Shown piece by piece: positions 23,524 through 34,300 of a DNA stretch of 64,000 nucleotides (position 1 is its first letter; each line of letters starts with the position of its first letter). The position numbers and the translations under genes were made by a program. This stretch comes from Leucocoprinus leucothites (Eukaryota; Basidiomycota; Agaricomycetes; Agaricales; Agaricaceae): the NCBI GenBank assembly GCA_013368445.1, contig JAACJO010000003.1:1302001-1366000 (forward strand), in the 5' to 3' direction. A model generated the notes under the pieces. It did no database searches. It was not told where the DNA came from and saw only the letters and a list, made by a program, of their open reading frames with translations.

Positions 23524-24779
23524 ATGCGTAAGTCCAAGGGAATATAGTCGAAGGAGCTTTTCTGATGCATCTCTAGTTGTAGAATCACTGGACGGACGCT
23601 TGTTATTCGCCATCCCGAAGAAGGGTGCGTTTCTTTACCCTCAATTTGGTAACAGGTTGTTTCCTAAAGTATCCATCATCTTTTGCAGGCCGATTGCACG
23701 AAAAGTGCCTCACACTTCTCTCTGGTATGACCATTCCAGTATCAAGAGAAGGGTCTTAGTTGCCGATTTCTTATCCAGGGGCTGATATCAAGTTCCGAAG
23801 ACCCAACCGGCTGGATGTCTGCGTGGCACAGAACCTTAACATCGCCCTGTAAGCGCTACCCCACTCACACTGATGGCCTTTACCCTGATATCTGCCATAG
23901 AGTCTTTCTGCCTGCTGCCGATATACCCTCCTTCGTTGGCAAGGGAAATGTTGACCTTGGAATCACCGGATATGATGTTATTCTTGAATCCCAGATGGAA
24001 GGCCTTGTGACCGAAGAACTGAGGCTCGGGTTTGGCAACTGCGCACTGCAAGTTCAGGTACCAGAGGCGGGCCCCATCAAGTCTGTTGAGGACCTTGCTG
24101 GTAAACGTGTTGTCACTAGCTTTGACGTCCTCGCGGGAGAATACTTCAAGAAGGTTGATGACCGTTTGCAATTGGTCGGTGAACAACGGACCAAGATCGA
24201 ATATGTAGGGGAAGTGTAGAGGCTGCATGTGCCCTTGGCCTGGCCGATGGTATTGGTGAGTCGGAAGGAGGCATTGAGACTATCAGAACCGAACTAATGT
24301 GCACCGTTTCTGTAGTTGACCTCGTAGGTGAGTCCAAGACCAGTGCATTGGAGGGGAGGGGGTCGCTGATCCGACGTTGACCTTCTTTTACTTCAGAATC
24401 TGGAGAGACTATGCGTGCAGCCGGCTTGCACGCGATAGATACGGTCATTGCAACGGAAGCTGTTTTGATCAAGTCCAACAAGGCTCAATCGCCTGAACAC
24501 GATGCTCTTATCAAGGTCATTACGAAGCGCATAGCCGGTGTTATTGCTGCGGAGCGATATGTCGTATGTCAGTACAACATCCACAGAGACAATTTCGTTG
24601 CTGCGGAGAAGATATGTCCCGGCAGGCGCGCTCCTACGGTCAGTAAATTGGAAGAAATAGATTGGCTTGGTGTGAGCGTAATGGTGGAAAAGAAGAAGAT
24701 AGCTAATGTTATGGATGAACTGGCCAAAGTAGGGGCAGAGGATATCCTTGTATTTAACCTTGATAATTGTCGTGTATGA
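23524..24779 (+). CDS. HIS1: ATP phosphoribosyltransferase, apparent frameshift
   Basis: First enzyme of histidine synthesis: ATP plus PRPP to phosphoribosyl-ATP. Proposed exons: 23524-23527, 23577-23634 region ending at 23624, 23689-23724, 23779-23848, 23901-24255, 24316-24327, 24397-24779. Domain blocks: RLLFAIPKKG/RLHEKCLTLLSG, RPNRLDVCVAQNLNIAL, FLPAADIPSFVGKGNVDLGI, GKRVVTSFDVLAGEYF, EAACALGLADGI, VDLVESGETMRAAGL (PRPP-binding region), then a C-terminal ACT-like regulatory domain ending in LDNCRV. Thus it is the long HisG form. At the G run 24208-24211 the frame runs into a stop (…EYVGEV*); one extra G restores GSVEAAC. The first exon holds only ATGC, and exon 6 is 12 bases. The alternative is an unspliced start further upstream, but that gives no good ATG context. 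Confidence 0.85.
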
Positions 24780-25014
24780 GTATTTGAATTTTGGAAGGAT
24801 GGATCTATTTACGTATGATGCATGTAGACTGATGCTTTTCACAGAAATGTCACACTTTTGAATCAAACTATGACGTGATCACACTTTCCTTCGTCTTCCT
24901 CCGATTTCACTGTCTCTGTTGGTCAGTCTCCAACGCTCTTTTAGTGTCTTGTATGGCAGAATAATACTGAATAATCATAGCCTACATGCTTTGACGGGTT
25001 CATCATATAAAACC

Positions 25015-27224
25015 ATGTCTTCTGGTTTCATTGACAGCTTCACTCATCCTCTCAACGCATCTTCTCCGTCTCTACCCTTTGCTAAACTAGATATTGTCGC
25101 AGAGGAGCCAGGGTCTACGGGTGAAGCGCAAGGCTCGACGACAAAACATACGCTTCACGCTCTTCTCGTGTCGTTCCCTCCCTCTAGGCCACTAGACGCA
25201 CACCAGATACGCGACGCGGTTTCGACTCTCTCCAAATTAGAGTCGCGTCGTACTTCTGTGGCTTCCGACCCAGAAGAAGAAGCTCTGAGAAGCGCTGTAG
25301 TAGCGAAAGTTGCAGTTGGGCTATATGCTCAGGCTCTGAAGGCTTACCTTGATCAAGCCACAGAAGTAGAAACCGAAGCCGAGTGGTGGGGGGAAATTGA
25401 GCGTTCCAGGTTGAATGTTGCTTGGTATCTGCTACAAAGTGTGTCATCCAGAACTCTTTTCGAATATTGAACTCAATCTCTTGTTTAAGCAACTCCCACT
25501 CGGCTTTTCCGAGCGGTTGACGCTGTCGTCACTGCCGTTCGCGCCCAAAATCAACACCTCAGTGCCTCTACCTTTACTCCCTCCTCATTGGCGAGGCTTT
25601 TTCCAACTTCGCCCACGTCCCCTTTTCGACCCAGTGTTTTAACGACAGCGTGCTTCCCCCATCTGTCCAAATCTCCTCTAGCGATTACGGCCTCATTGTA
25701 TCCGCCACCGTTGTCATTCACATCTGGTTCTCAGCTTACAGAACAAGTCACCCATACACTCTCCTACTATCTCAATTTATTCACAAGCCACATCACTTAC
25801 CCCCTCTCTCTGGCCCATCACGAATGCCGCTCGCATCGGCGCGATCTAGAGAACATTCGTAACGAACGCGCAGAAATCCTTGGCCAGCTCTCGCAGATGC
25901 GGAATAACCTATCTTCAATCCTGACCAACCCCGAATTCGAATACTCTGGGACGATTCAGTTCCTGCCTAAAGTCCAGCGTTTTGTTGAAATCCTGGACCA
26001 GAAAGCGGCTGTAGATGCTGATATGATTTATCCATCCCTTGTAGAAGCTTTGGCGCATATATCCAATGAGACTCTTCCCGAGTTGGATAAGTCTCATCGA
26101 CAAATGCTCCAGGATAATAGGCTCTTGAGACCCAGAAAATGGATTCTCATTTGGCCAAAAGTGCTATTACTTCCTCCACTAGTACTATATGCGTTCAAAT
26201 CTTTGTACGCATCTCGTGCTAACTTGGAGGAGGTCGCGAGGGACGCAGCCGAAACTCTGAAAAGCTTCGTAACCGGCTGGTTACTGGAGCCTTTACGAGA
26301 TGTTCTGAGGACTATACGCAGCGGGTCAGATGACGAAACAGGCATGTTGGTCCACAAAGAAGGTGTCCTCGCTGATCTAGACGTGAGTTCATAATACCAA
26401 TATGAGCTACAATTTTTTATGTTAATTTTTCCTCAAGAGCTTGGAACGCATGACGCTTTCCTTGGCAAGAGACGAGCTGCATTTTGATCAGGAACAGCTC
26501 GCTGCCCTCTCACGACAAGTTCGGTTGGGCGACATGACACCAGTCATGCAGGTCTATGAGGAAGACATCCGCGCACCATTGAGGAGTGTAATTGCGGGAA
26601 CACTCCTTCGAAACGTTTTCATCCAAGTGCAGAAAGCAAAGGTAAATTTCCACCCTGACCTATTACTGCCTTTTCTCAGATCTCGTTTCAGGTTGACATT
26701 GACCAAGCCCTTACTGGAATTGATCGACTACTCAAATCTCAAGAACTCACCTTTGCCTTTGTCGGTGTCGCTCCAGCATTAGCCATTGTATACCTCGCGG
26801 GTGGTGCTATCAGTGGTGTGTGGACGGGAGGGAAAGGCAGAAATCGGTACGGACACCTGCAGAAACGAAGAGGCGTTTGGGATGGCATGAGGTATGTCAT
26901 TTTAGCTTAATTCTATCACGCCTGCATCGTGTTCAACTTGAAATCACCAGGCGTATCGAGCGGCTGCTCATTACTCAACCACCTGACAACCAGCAAGTTG
27001 CACCACTTCCGTCTGGCTTGTTGCTTCTCTCCCTCGCCCGACTGCGTACTTATGCTGCCAATAATCTTCCACCCGATTCAAGGCTACGTGAAGGATTCCT
27101 TGAAGATTTGAGCGACCTAGAGAACCCAGATTTAGGACGAGATGCCAAGCTGGAGGTGGTTCAGAGAATGTGGAGGTGCTGGGGCGTGCAGTTGGGATGG
27201 GAGCGATGTGGCGCGTTTCACTGA
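25015..27224 (+). CDS. NCA2: NCA2-like mitochondrial protein
   Basis: Mitochondrial protein named in yeast for control of ATP synthase subunit 6/8 mRNA expression, 664 aa. Exons: 25015-25438, 25490-26382, 26438-26641, 26692-26891, 26951-27224; total divisible by three. The hallmark is the C-terminal half: IAGTLLRNVFIQVQKAKVDI, then DRLLKSQELTFAFVGVAPAL and AIVYLAGG, the conserved NCA2 block that carries a membrane segment. Another segment, WPKVLLLPPLVLYAFKSLY, lies mid-protein. The N-terminus contains the DUF-like Ser/Pro-rich leader and helical region. Start: ATG 25015, since the longer frame opens with TTG. The last exon and its 3' flank were copied downstream (29012-29480). Confidence 0.9.
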
Positions 27225-27688
27225 GGGCCGAGGGATAGCCTCCTCGTTTTCTACCCCTTTACTACGAGCTCAGGAGTCAGAAGAGGAACTTCGTTGGTCT
27301 TCAGGTTCGCCCGGTGAGGACGGGCATGGAGCTATATTAATCCCAATCGTATTGGTCAGATTCCTGAATTGATGCGTGCTTGCATACAATTTCGCTCTCG
27401 TTAAACATCGACGCTGATAGCAAATTTTCTTATCAAGTGTTCGGGTACGGCATGCTGGGCCGAACTGCGTTTTCTATCGGCATCTCCTGACCGAACGCCC
27501 GCCAGCAATGGTGGGTGGCATAAGTATTCGCGCGTCGGATGGCTCAAACTACCGGTCACCCGCTGGGATCGCTAATCATAAGTAATATGCGCTCAATGAG
27601 CTCTCGAAGGCCGTATAAAACATGGAGTCATCCCTTCCTGCTTGTCATCCCCTAATATAATTTGAACCACCACAAACCTTCAGGAATC
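27225..27688. promoter_or_regulatory. NCA2 3' flank and MIR1 copy 1 promoter
   Basis: 464 bases. A TATAAAA box at 27614-27620, 69 bases before the ATG, is the only clear element, and it is conserved in unit 2. Confidence 0.5.
27614..27620 (+). promoter_or_regulatory. TATA box of MIR1 copy 1
   Basis: TATAAAA in GC-richer surroundings, followed by a pyrimidine-rich leader; the same arrangement precedes copy 2. Confidence 0.6.
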
Positions 27689-29011
27689 ATGGGCTATAAT
27701 AACTCGGCACCTTCAGGTGCACTCGTTGTCCCTAACTTCACTCTTTCTGACTATGAATCCTTTTTTGCGGCCGGGGCGCTGGGAGCCATGTATGTATACA
27801 ACCATAGTTAATACCCCCATTCCGATTCTTAGGGCTGACGCTTAACGTGCATTCAGGTTAAGCCATGCTGCTGTCACACGTTCGTACCCATTCATATCCC
27901 ACTGCTTCGTATCAACGGATCCTAAACCTTGTGAATTACCAACAGCCATAGATGTCGTCAAGACCCGCATACAAGTTGATCCTGCATTCAAATCCCACTC
28001 CTTAATTTCTGGAACACGGCACATTGTCTCTGCGGAAGGTCCTCGAGTACTATTGACGGGTTTCGGGCCTACGGCTGTCGGGTATCTCGCTCAAGGAGGT
28101 GCGAAATTCGCAGGGTATGAGTACTGGAAGAGAAGGTTTGTCCTCGTGGCCGGGGACCAAGAAACTGCTGTGAGGCATCGAACGGCGATTTACCTTGGTG
28201 CTGCTGCTGTTGCCGAGTAAGTCTCCTCCTGAAGCTCCCTCAGAGACAAATAAAAATTAATAACAAAACTGAAACATAGGTTCTTTGCCGACATTTTACT
28301 GACACCCCTGGAGGCCACTCGTATTCGTCTAGTATCACAGAAGGGATATGCAACTGGCCTCGTCACTGGATTTACACGACTTGCCCGTGAAGGAGGTATT
28401 AGGGAGATGTACGCGGGATTCGTTCCTATTCTCTTCAAGTAAGTAACAGCGGATCATATGACTAGCTACATCTGAGGGATGTACGTGTACAGACAGATCC
28501 CTTATGCACTTGGTCAATTCACTGTGAACGAGCTCTCCCATGAGCTTGTGTATCGAAATATATCCGATGAGCAGAGGAAGTCTTTGACTCCGAGCTCTCG
28601 GCTTGGAATTGATATGGGAAGCGGAGTTGTCGCCGGATTTGCTGCGGCAGTGCTCAGTCAGGTGAGCAGTAGAAGTTTATCTATCTTCTTCAGGTGTTTA
28701 TTTAATGATTGCACTTCGACAGCCCGCAGACACCCTTCTCAGCAAAATAAATAAGGGGCAGGGTCCGAAGCGTTCCATGTTCCGTCATCTCGCAGAAATA
28801 CTCAGCGAGGCAGGCGTTCGTGGCCTGTTTGCAGGTCTTGGCCCACGAATGATCATGACCGCCGGTCTTGTTTCGTCACAGTTTGTGATGTACGGAGGCA
28901 TCAAAGAAGGTGAGTGGTCATGCCGTCTATGTCGATATTCATCATCTGATTTGAGGCATTTCACCAGCTTTGGGTGCTCGCTCTGGGGTTGAGATCCACA
29001 AAGATAACTGA
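27689..29011 (+). CDS. MIR1: Mitochondrial phosphate carrier, copy 1
   Basis: Imports phosphate with protons into the matrix for ATP synthesis; inner-membrane carrier of 317 aa with three repeats of two helices. Seven exons: 27689-27789, 27857-27879, 27946-28216, 28280-28438, 28493-28661, 28723-28909, 28968-29011. Carrier signatures: [11 protein letters not shown] (repeat 1, formed across intron 2), [10 protein letters not shown] (repeat 2) and [13 protein letters not shown] (repeat 3, across intron 5). Also [19 protein letters not shown] and [13 protein letters not shown], typical of phosphate carriers, and the C-terminus SGVEIHK. The 23-base exon 2 is short but in frame and shared with copy 2. 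It is part of unit 1 of the tandem duplication. Confidence 0.95.
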
Positions 29012-29480
29012 ATGAGGTATGTCATCTTAGCTTAATTCTATCACGCCTGCATCGTGTTCAACTTGAATTCACCAGGCGTATTGAGCGGCTACTCATTACT
29101 CAGCTGACTGACAACTTAGTAAGTTCCACCACTTCCGCCTGACTTGTGGCTTCTCTCGCTCGCTCGACTGCGTACTTATGCTGTCAATAAGCTTCCACCC
29201 AACCCAACGCTACGTGAAGGATTCCTTGAAGATTTGAGTGACTTGGAGATTTAGGACGAGATGCCAAGCTGGAGGTTGTTCATAGAATGTGGAGGTGCTG
29301 GGGTGTGCAGTTGGGATGGGAGCGATGTGGCGCGTTTCACTGAGGGCTGAGGGCTAGCCTTCCTGCTTTCTTTCTACCCTTTGCTACGAGCTCAAGAGCC
29401 GGAAGAGGAGCTTAATTAGTCTTCAGGTTTATCCAGTGAGGACGAGTATAGAACTAAATTAATCTTAATGTTATTAATCA
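29012..29480 (+). pseudogene. NCA2 3' fragment left by duplication
   Basis: Begins at the ATGAG that ends NCA2 exon 4 and runs through intron 4, exon 5 and the 3' flank. It has no upstream exons. It also carries indels compared with the parent, including a +1 near 29116 and loss of seven bases (AACCCAG in the parent) near 29249, so it cannot encode the NCA2 C-terminus. It reads as a by-product of duplicating MIR1. Confidence 0.9.
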
Positions 29481-30010
29481 GAATTAGAGGTTGTTCGCAA
29501 CCGGGTTTCGGATGAGTGAAATCTAGCTCATTTCGAAGGAAAAGTCCCTAGTTTCACCCCTTTTTTTGCGATGATGTACAAACTATACATGCCACATGGA
29601 CGTACATCCTTCTTAGCGATGCCCGCTGCCAGGTTACTAGATTTGGCTGGAAGTAAGTTCCACAATCCGGACGACCTACGGCTGCACGCTTGAAAAAAAA
29701 AAAAGAATACAGCTTTGCTAGTCCTATTTGGTGATGTCATCAGGCGTGGTTTTGTCCCAATATAGGCTCATGCTCCACAGTGGGGTGCACTCGTATTTCG
29801 AGGGAGACTTGATCCATCTCGAGGGCTATTGGAAACAACATGGTATTAGTATTCACGTGCTGTATGACGAGTCGATCCACCGGTCATCCAATGGAATCAC
29901 TGCCATAATACGCGTTCAAGTTCTTGAAGCTCCTGCGTATAAAATATGAAGTCACTCCTTCCAAGTTCACCCCCCAACATAATTTAAACCTCCACAAACT
30001 TTCAGAGACT
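29481..30010. promoter_or_regulatory. Spacer and promoter of MIR1 copy 2
   Basis: 530 bases, only the right end resembling unit 1. It carries a TATAAAA at 29938-29944. Confidence 0.5.
29938..29944 (+). promoter_or_regulatory. TATA box of MIR1 copy 2
   Basis: TATAAAA, 67 bases before the ATG, at the same distance as in copy 1. Confidence 0.6.
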
Positions 30011-31329
30011 ATGGGCAATAGTAATCCGACATCTTCGGGCGCACTCACTGTCCCTAACTTCACCCTTTCTGATTATGAATCCTTTTTTGCGGCCGGTGCA
30101 CTGGGAGCCATGTACGTACATAACTACATTTGATATCAGTACACTGGTTCTCAGGGCTGATGCGCACCGCGTACTCAGGTTAAGCCACGGTGCTTTCACG
30201 CGTTCGTGTTCATTTGTATCTCTCTGCTTCGACTTAACTAATCCTAAACCTTGTGAATTATCAACAGCCATAGATGTCGTCAAGACCCGCATTCAAGTTG
30301 ATCCCGCATTCAAAACCCACTCCTTGATTTCCGGAACACGGCACCTTGTCTCTACAGAAGGTCCTCGGGCACTGTTGACGGGTTTCGGGCCTACGGCTAT
30401 CGGGTATCTCGTCCAGGGAGGTGCAAAATTCGCAGGGTATGAGTATTGGAAGAGAAGGTTTATCCTCGTGGCCGGGGACCAAGAAACTGCCGTGAGGCAT
30501 CGAACGGCAATTTACCTTGGCGCTGCTGCTGTTGCCGAGTAAGTTTTGGACTCCCTCAGAGGCAAAGAAAAATCAACCATAAAACTGAACTATAGGTTCT
30601 TTGCTGATGTCTTGCTAACACCTCTCGAGGCCACTCGTATTCGCTTAGTATCACAGAGGGGATATGCAACTGGCCTCATGACTGGGTTTGCACGACTTGC
30701 CCGTGAGGGAGGTCTTCGAGAGATGTATGCAGGATTCGTTCCTATTCTCTTCAAGTAAGTACCAGCAAAGCTTTTGACTAACTGGGTCTGAGGAACATGC
30801 GGATACAGACAGGTCCCTTTTGCACTTGGTCAATTCACTACGAACGAGCTCTGCCACGAGCTTGCGTATCGAAATATGTCCGATGAGCAGAGGAAGTCTT
30901 TGACTTCGAGCTCTCGGCTTGGAATTGATATGGGAAGCGGAGTTGTCGCCGGATTTGCCGCTGCAGTGCTCAGTCACGTGAGTAGAAGTCTCCCAACTTC
31001 TTCAGATACATGTTCAATAATTCATATTGCCCTTCGACAGCCTGCGGACAGCCTTCTCAGCAAGATAAATAAAGGGCAGGGCCCGAGACGTTCTATGTTC
31101 CGTCACCTGACAGAAATACTCAACGAGGCAGGCGTTCGTGGCCTGTTCGCAGGTCTTGGCCCACGAATGATCATGACCGCTGGTCTCATTTCGTCGCAGT
31201 TTATGATGTATGGAGGCATTAAAGAAGGTGGGAGGCCATGGCGTTTATGTCGATATTCATAACCTGATTTGAGGCACTTTACCAGCTTTGGGTGCTCGCT
31301 CCGGAGTTGAGATCCACAAAGAAAACTGA
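30011..31329 (+). CDS. MIR1: Mitochondrial phosphate carrier, copy 2
   Basis: Tandem paralogue of the gene at 27689, again 317 aa. Every exon is the same length as in copy 1: 30011-30111, 30179-30201, 30268-30538, 30596-30754, 30809-30977, 31041-31227, 31286-31329. All three carrier signatures are intact ([34 protein letters not shown]). Differences from copy 1 cluster at the N-terminus ([10 protein letters not shown]), LSHGAFT for LSHAAVT before the first signature, [17 protein letters not shown] for [17 protein letters not shown], and His for Gln before the third signature. The open frame with only amino-acid substitutions suggests it is functional. It is convergent with MSH5, with 51 bases between stop codons. 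Confidence 0.95.
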
Positions 31330-31380
31330 AGATACAACATATGGCATGGAACTATACACGAGATTACAAACACCTAGTCC

Positions 31381-34300
31381 TTAATCACGTTCTTCTCTCC
31401 CTAGAATTTCGGCTAACTTATCTTTGGCATTTTTTCCACCCCTTTCATCCAATTGCCACGCTAGAAATCTGCGACAAATCTCCTCGGCGGCTTTGAGTTC
31501 CTCTTGTTCCCTCCCGTTCATCTCTTCATCGAGTAACCGAGTAATTTCGTGTTGGGAAATTAGCTCGCTAGGTCCAGGGATAAGCTAGTAATATCACTAA
31601 ATATCCACAACGCTACATTACCTAACATATCTTGCACGCTGAACAATTCGACCTGGAAGCCCGCACAATATAGCACATTTTCCTGCATGAGAATCGAGTG
31701 ATAATCCTTCGGCCACCTTATAGAGATAGGTAATATTATCCCCAGAACCAGTCCTGATGCCATTTTTCTGGGAAGATATCAAAGGGCTGCCAGAATCGCT
31801 CTCAAGACTATTATCCTCGTTTTCACAAAAGATGACCTGCATGTGGCAAAACGTGATGGGCACGTTGCTTGGATTTAGCAAGTGTTCCGTGAAAACTTCA
31901 TGAAAATGTGTTGCGGCAAGAACTTTCGGGCAATCGGGACCTCTGTCAAGTAGATGTCTGAGAACGCCACAGAACAACCCAGCACCGTCTGAGAATCCGG
32001 ATAACTATCAGTCTGCTTCTTTCCATGTCAGTAGCCTGCCCTCACCCGTGGATAAGGTACCCTTTCCAAATTCATCGAGGAGAATCAAGGATCGCTTCGT
32101 GCAATTTCGCAGGGACAAAGAAACTTGGTTTAGATCTATCATGAATGCAGACTGGACCTATGGCAATCAAGGTCAGTCGTGAGGGTCAATGTTCGGACTT
32201 GCCTGTTTGGCACCTTGGAGACTGATTCGCGGGTCGAAACTCGCGTAAATACTGAAGGATATAGGCTTTGAGATGACACTCCACCAAGCCAAGTTGCATA
32301 AGAACATACTTTTATCGACCACACCCAACCTAGCATACTCCGCAGGAACAAAGCTGGTTCCATTAGAACAAGTGACTAAAGAAGCGACTTCTAACAAACC
32401 ATCCTATCTGGACGAGAGTCAGGTTTTATTTCTCCTGTGAAGAAGATACTTGCCTGAGCCATGATTTGGATAAGGGCAACCTAGTGTGGCACAGTAAGTA
32501 TGTAGTGGGCATGTCCGAGAAATATTCCATGCTTGTTTCAGATATACGCTCTGGAATGGTTTAGTACACCCTTCCCAAAGGAAACAGGATTAATACCTTT
32601 CCGCAGGCGTTTGCTCCTGTGCAAAGCAAGATACTCTTGAGGGCCTTCCCATCTTTGCCCTGCAATGGGCAGTCGATGTCCGCTCTGCCTGCTAACCGCG
32701 TGTCATTTGATACGAATACATCAACCACCTGCTCTTGTAAAGGATGCCTACCGCCACAAACATCAGGAAAACTACCCCCTCAGAGGAAGACTGAACAGAC
32801 ACACCTTCCTGCTATAATTTCAATGACGTTATCCTCGACCATATCAGGCTGCCGGTAGTTATGATTTTTTGACGCTTCCGCAAAAGATAGCAGACAGTCT
32901 AATTCGGCACATATATCGCAGACACTTCCAATCATCGTCTCGTGCACCATCACCTCTTCAAGGAGTCTCTGCACAATCTCGATTTCTCTATCAACTATAG
33001 CAGAGTGGAGATCGCCAATATGGGCGTCCATATCTGTAGTCGATCAATCAGGCCTTCATTCAGCGGCTTGACGAGGTGCGAAGAACCTTGCATCTCAGAA
33101 GACTTGAAATAGAAATGCGCGCTGCTCAAAGTTGAGATGATTTCCACTATAATGTGCAGGACTTACTCAGAAGAAAACTTAGGTAGAAATCAGAAACCGT
33201 GAAGTTGATTAAAATATCTGGCCACACCTGCAGCGTCCAGTCATCTGATATCGGAATCGAACCTGCCTCCCATTCTTGCGAGATAGGGATGCAAATTAAA
33301 TAGCCTTGAAATTGCTGTGTTAGGTTGGAGGCGAGTTTACCGAGTCGGAAACTTTCAACCTAACTGAGGAAAATAGACGACATTAAGCGTGGCTGCAAAG
33401 CTTGTTGGAACGTTTTGTGAAATTTGGTGGGCGACGTTCGACTAGAAATTTCTTCTCAGAGGCCTGAGTAGCTGGATCAATCGCACGTACCAAAATAGAG
33501 TCTATGCCGTGATACAGATGTTTTCTGTTGTCTAACTCTTCGTCAATTCCCGGTCGAACGCAAACACGTTCGGCAAGACTAGATTCTTCCCAGTCAATCT
33601 ATGAAATAAGTAAGCAGAACTTCTCCAATGAACGCATAAGTTTTAGCAAACAATGTCGTTGACTCGTGTCCCCATTTCTTTCACAGCGGGTATGTCGACT
33701 TCTGCAAGGAGCTAGAACGGAAAACTATCAGATCTCACGGAGCACCCTGCAGAACATCAAAGCGAACCCTTTTCACAACATCAACTCGTTGTCCGCCATG
33801 AAGCTCCGTTATCGTGTCACAGAGCATGATAAGATGAAAAGAAAGCTGAAATTTTCATTGAATGGACATCGACCCGAGAAGAAGAAAATAAATAGCTCAC
33901 TTTCGCAAGGGCTTGCCAGTCTGACAGCTTTATTTTTCCAGCTTTCATGGATGCAAGAATTCGGGGGACATTCTTAATCCCCTTGAGGTGGCTATGGATG
34001 TCACTTGCTGGAATCAGATTCTCGGAGTTGGAGAAGCACGCCACAGCTTCATGTCGCGACCTGATGACAGGGAGGGAAAGTGAAGGTCGTAGAAGCCACG
34101 AATATAGGAGGGAGCGTCCCAGTGCCGTTTTTGTATAGTTAAGGGTTCCTAAAGGGTGCGTGTAATTAACGGGCCCCTACTGCGGAGACACTACTCACCA
34201 TATAGAGAGAGCCCTTCTTTGAACTTCTCCGAATGAACTGAAGCGTGGTTTTCATTCTCAAAAACCTGTAGAGATCTTGGAAAAATTGGGTATAGTCATT

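Larger units (their letters stand above)
26887..29011 (+). repeat. Tandem segmental duplication, unit 1 (NCA2 end + MIR1 copy 1)
   Basis: Contains the last NCA2 intron and exon, the spacer, and MIR1 copy 1. Unit 2 repeats the same order. The right boundary is exactly the MIR1 stop codon, where the sequence switches directly to the NCA2 ATGAGGTATGTC. Confidence 0.9.
29012..31329 (+). repeat. Tandem segmental duplication, unit 2 (NCA2 fragment + MIR1 copy 2)
   Basis: Starts with a copy of the NCA2 last intron and exon and ends with the MIR1 copy 2 stop. The spacer (about 29490-29930) is longer than in unit 1 and includes a 12-base A run near 29694. Confidence 0.9.

Noticed and set aside
27842..28024. 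Minus-strand frames antisense to the carrier genes (also 30002-30292)
   Set aside because: They mirror the carrier exons and appear in both copies only because the coding strand is conserved.
33235..33300. Minus-strand GGTTCGATTCC T-loop-like sequence
   Set aside because: It lies in an MSH5 exon reading [20 protein letters not shown], and no cloverleaf can be drawn.
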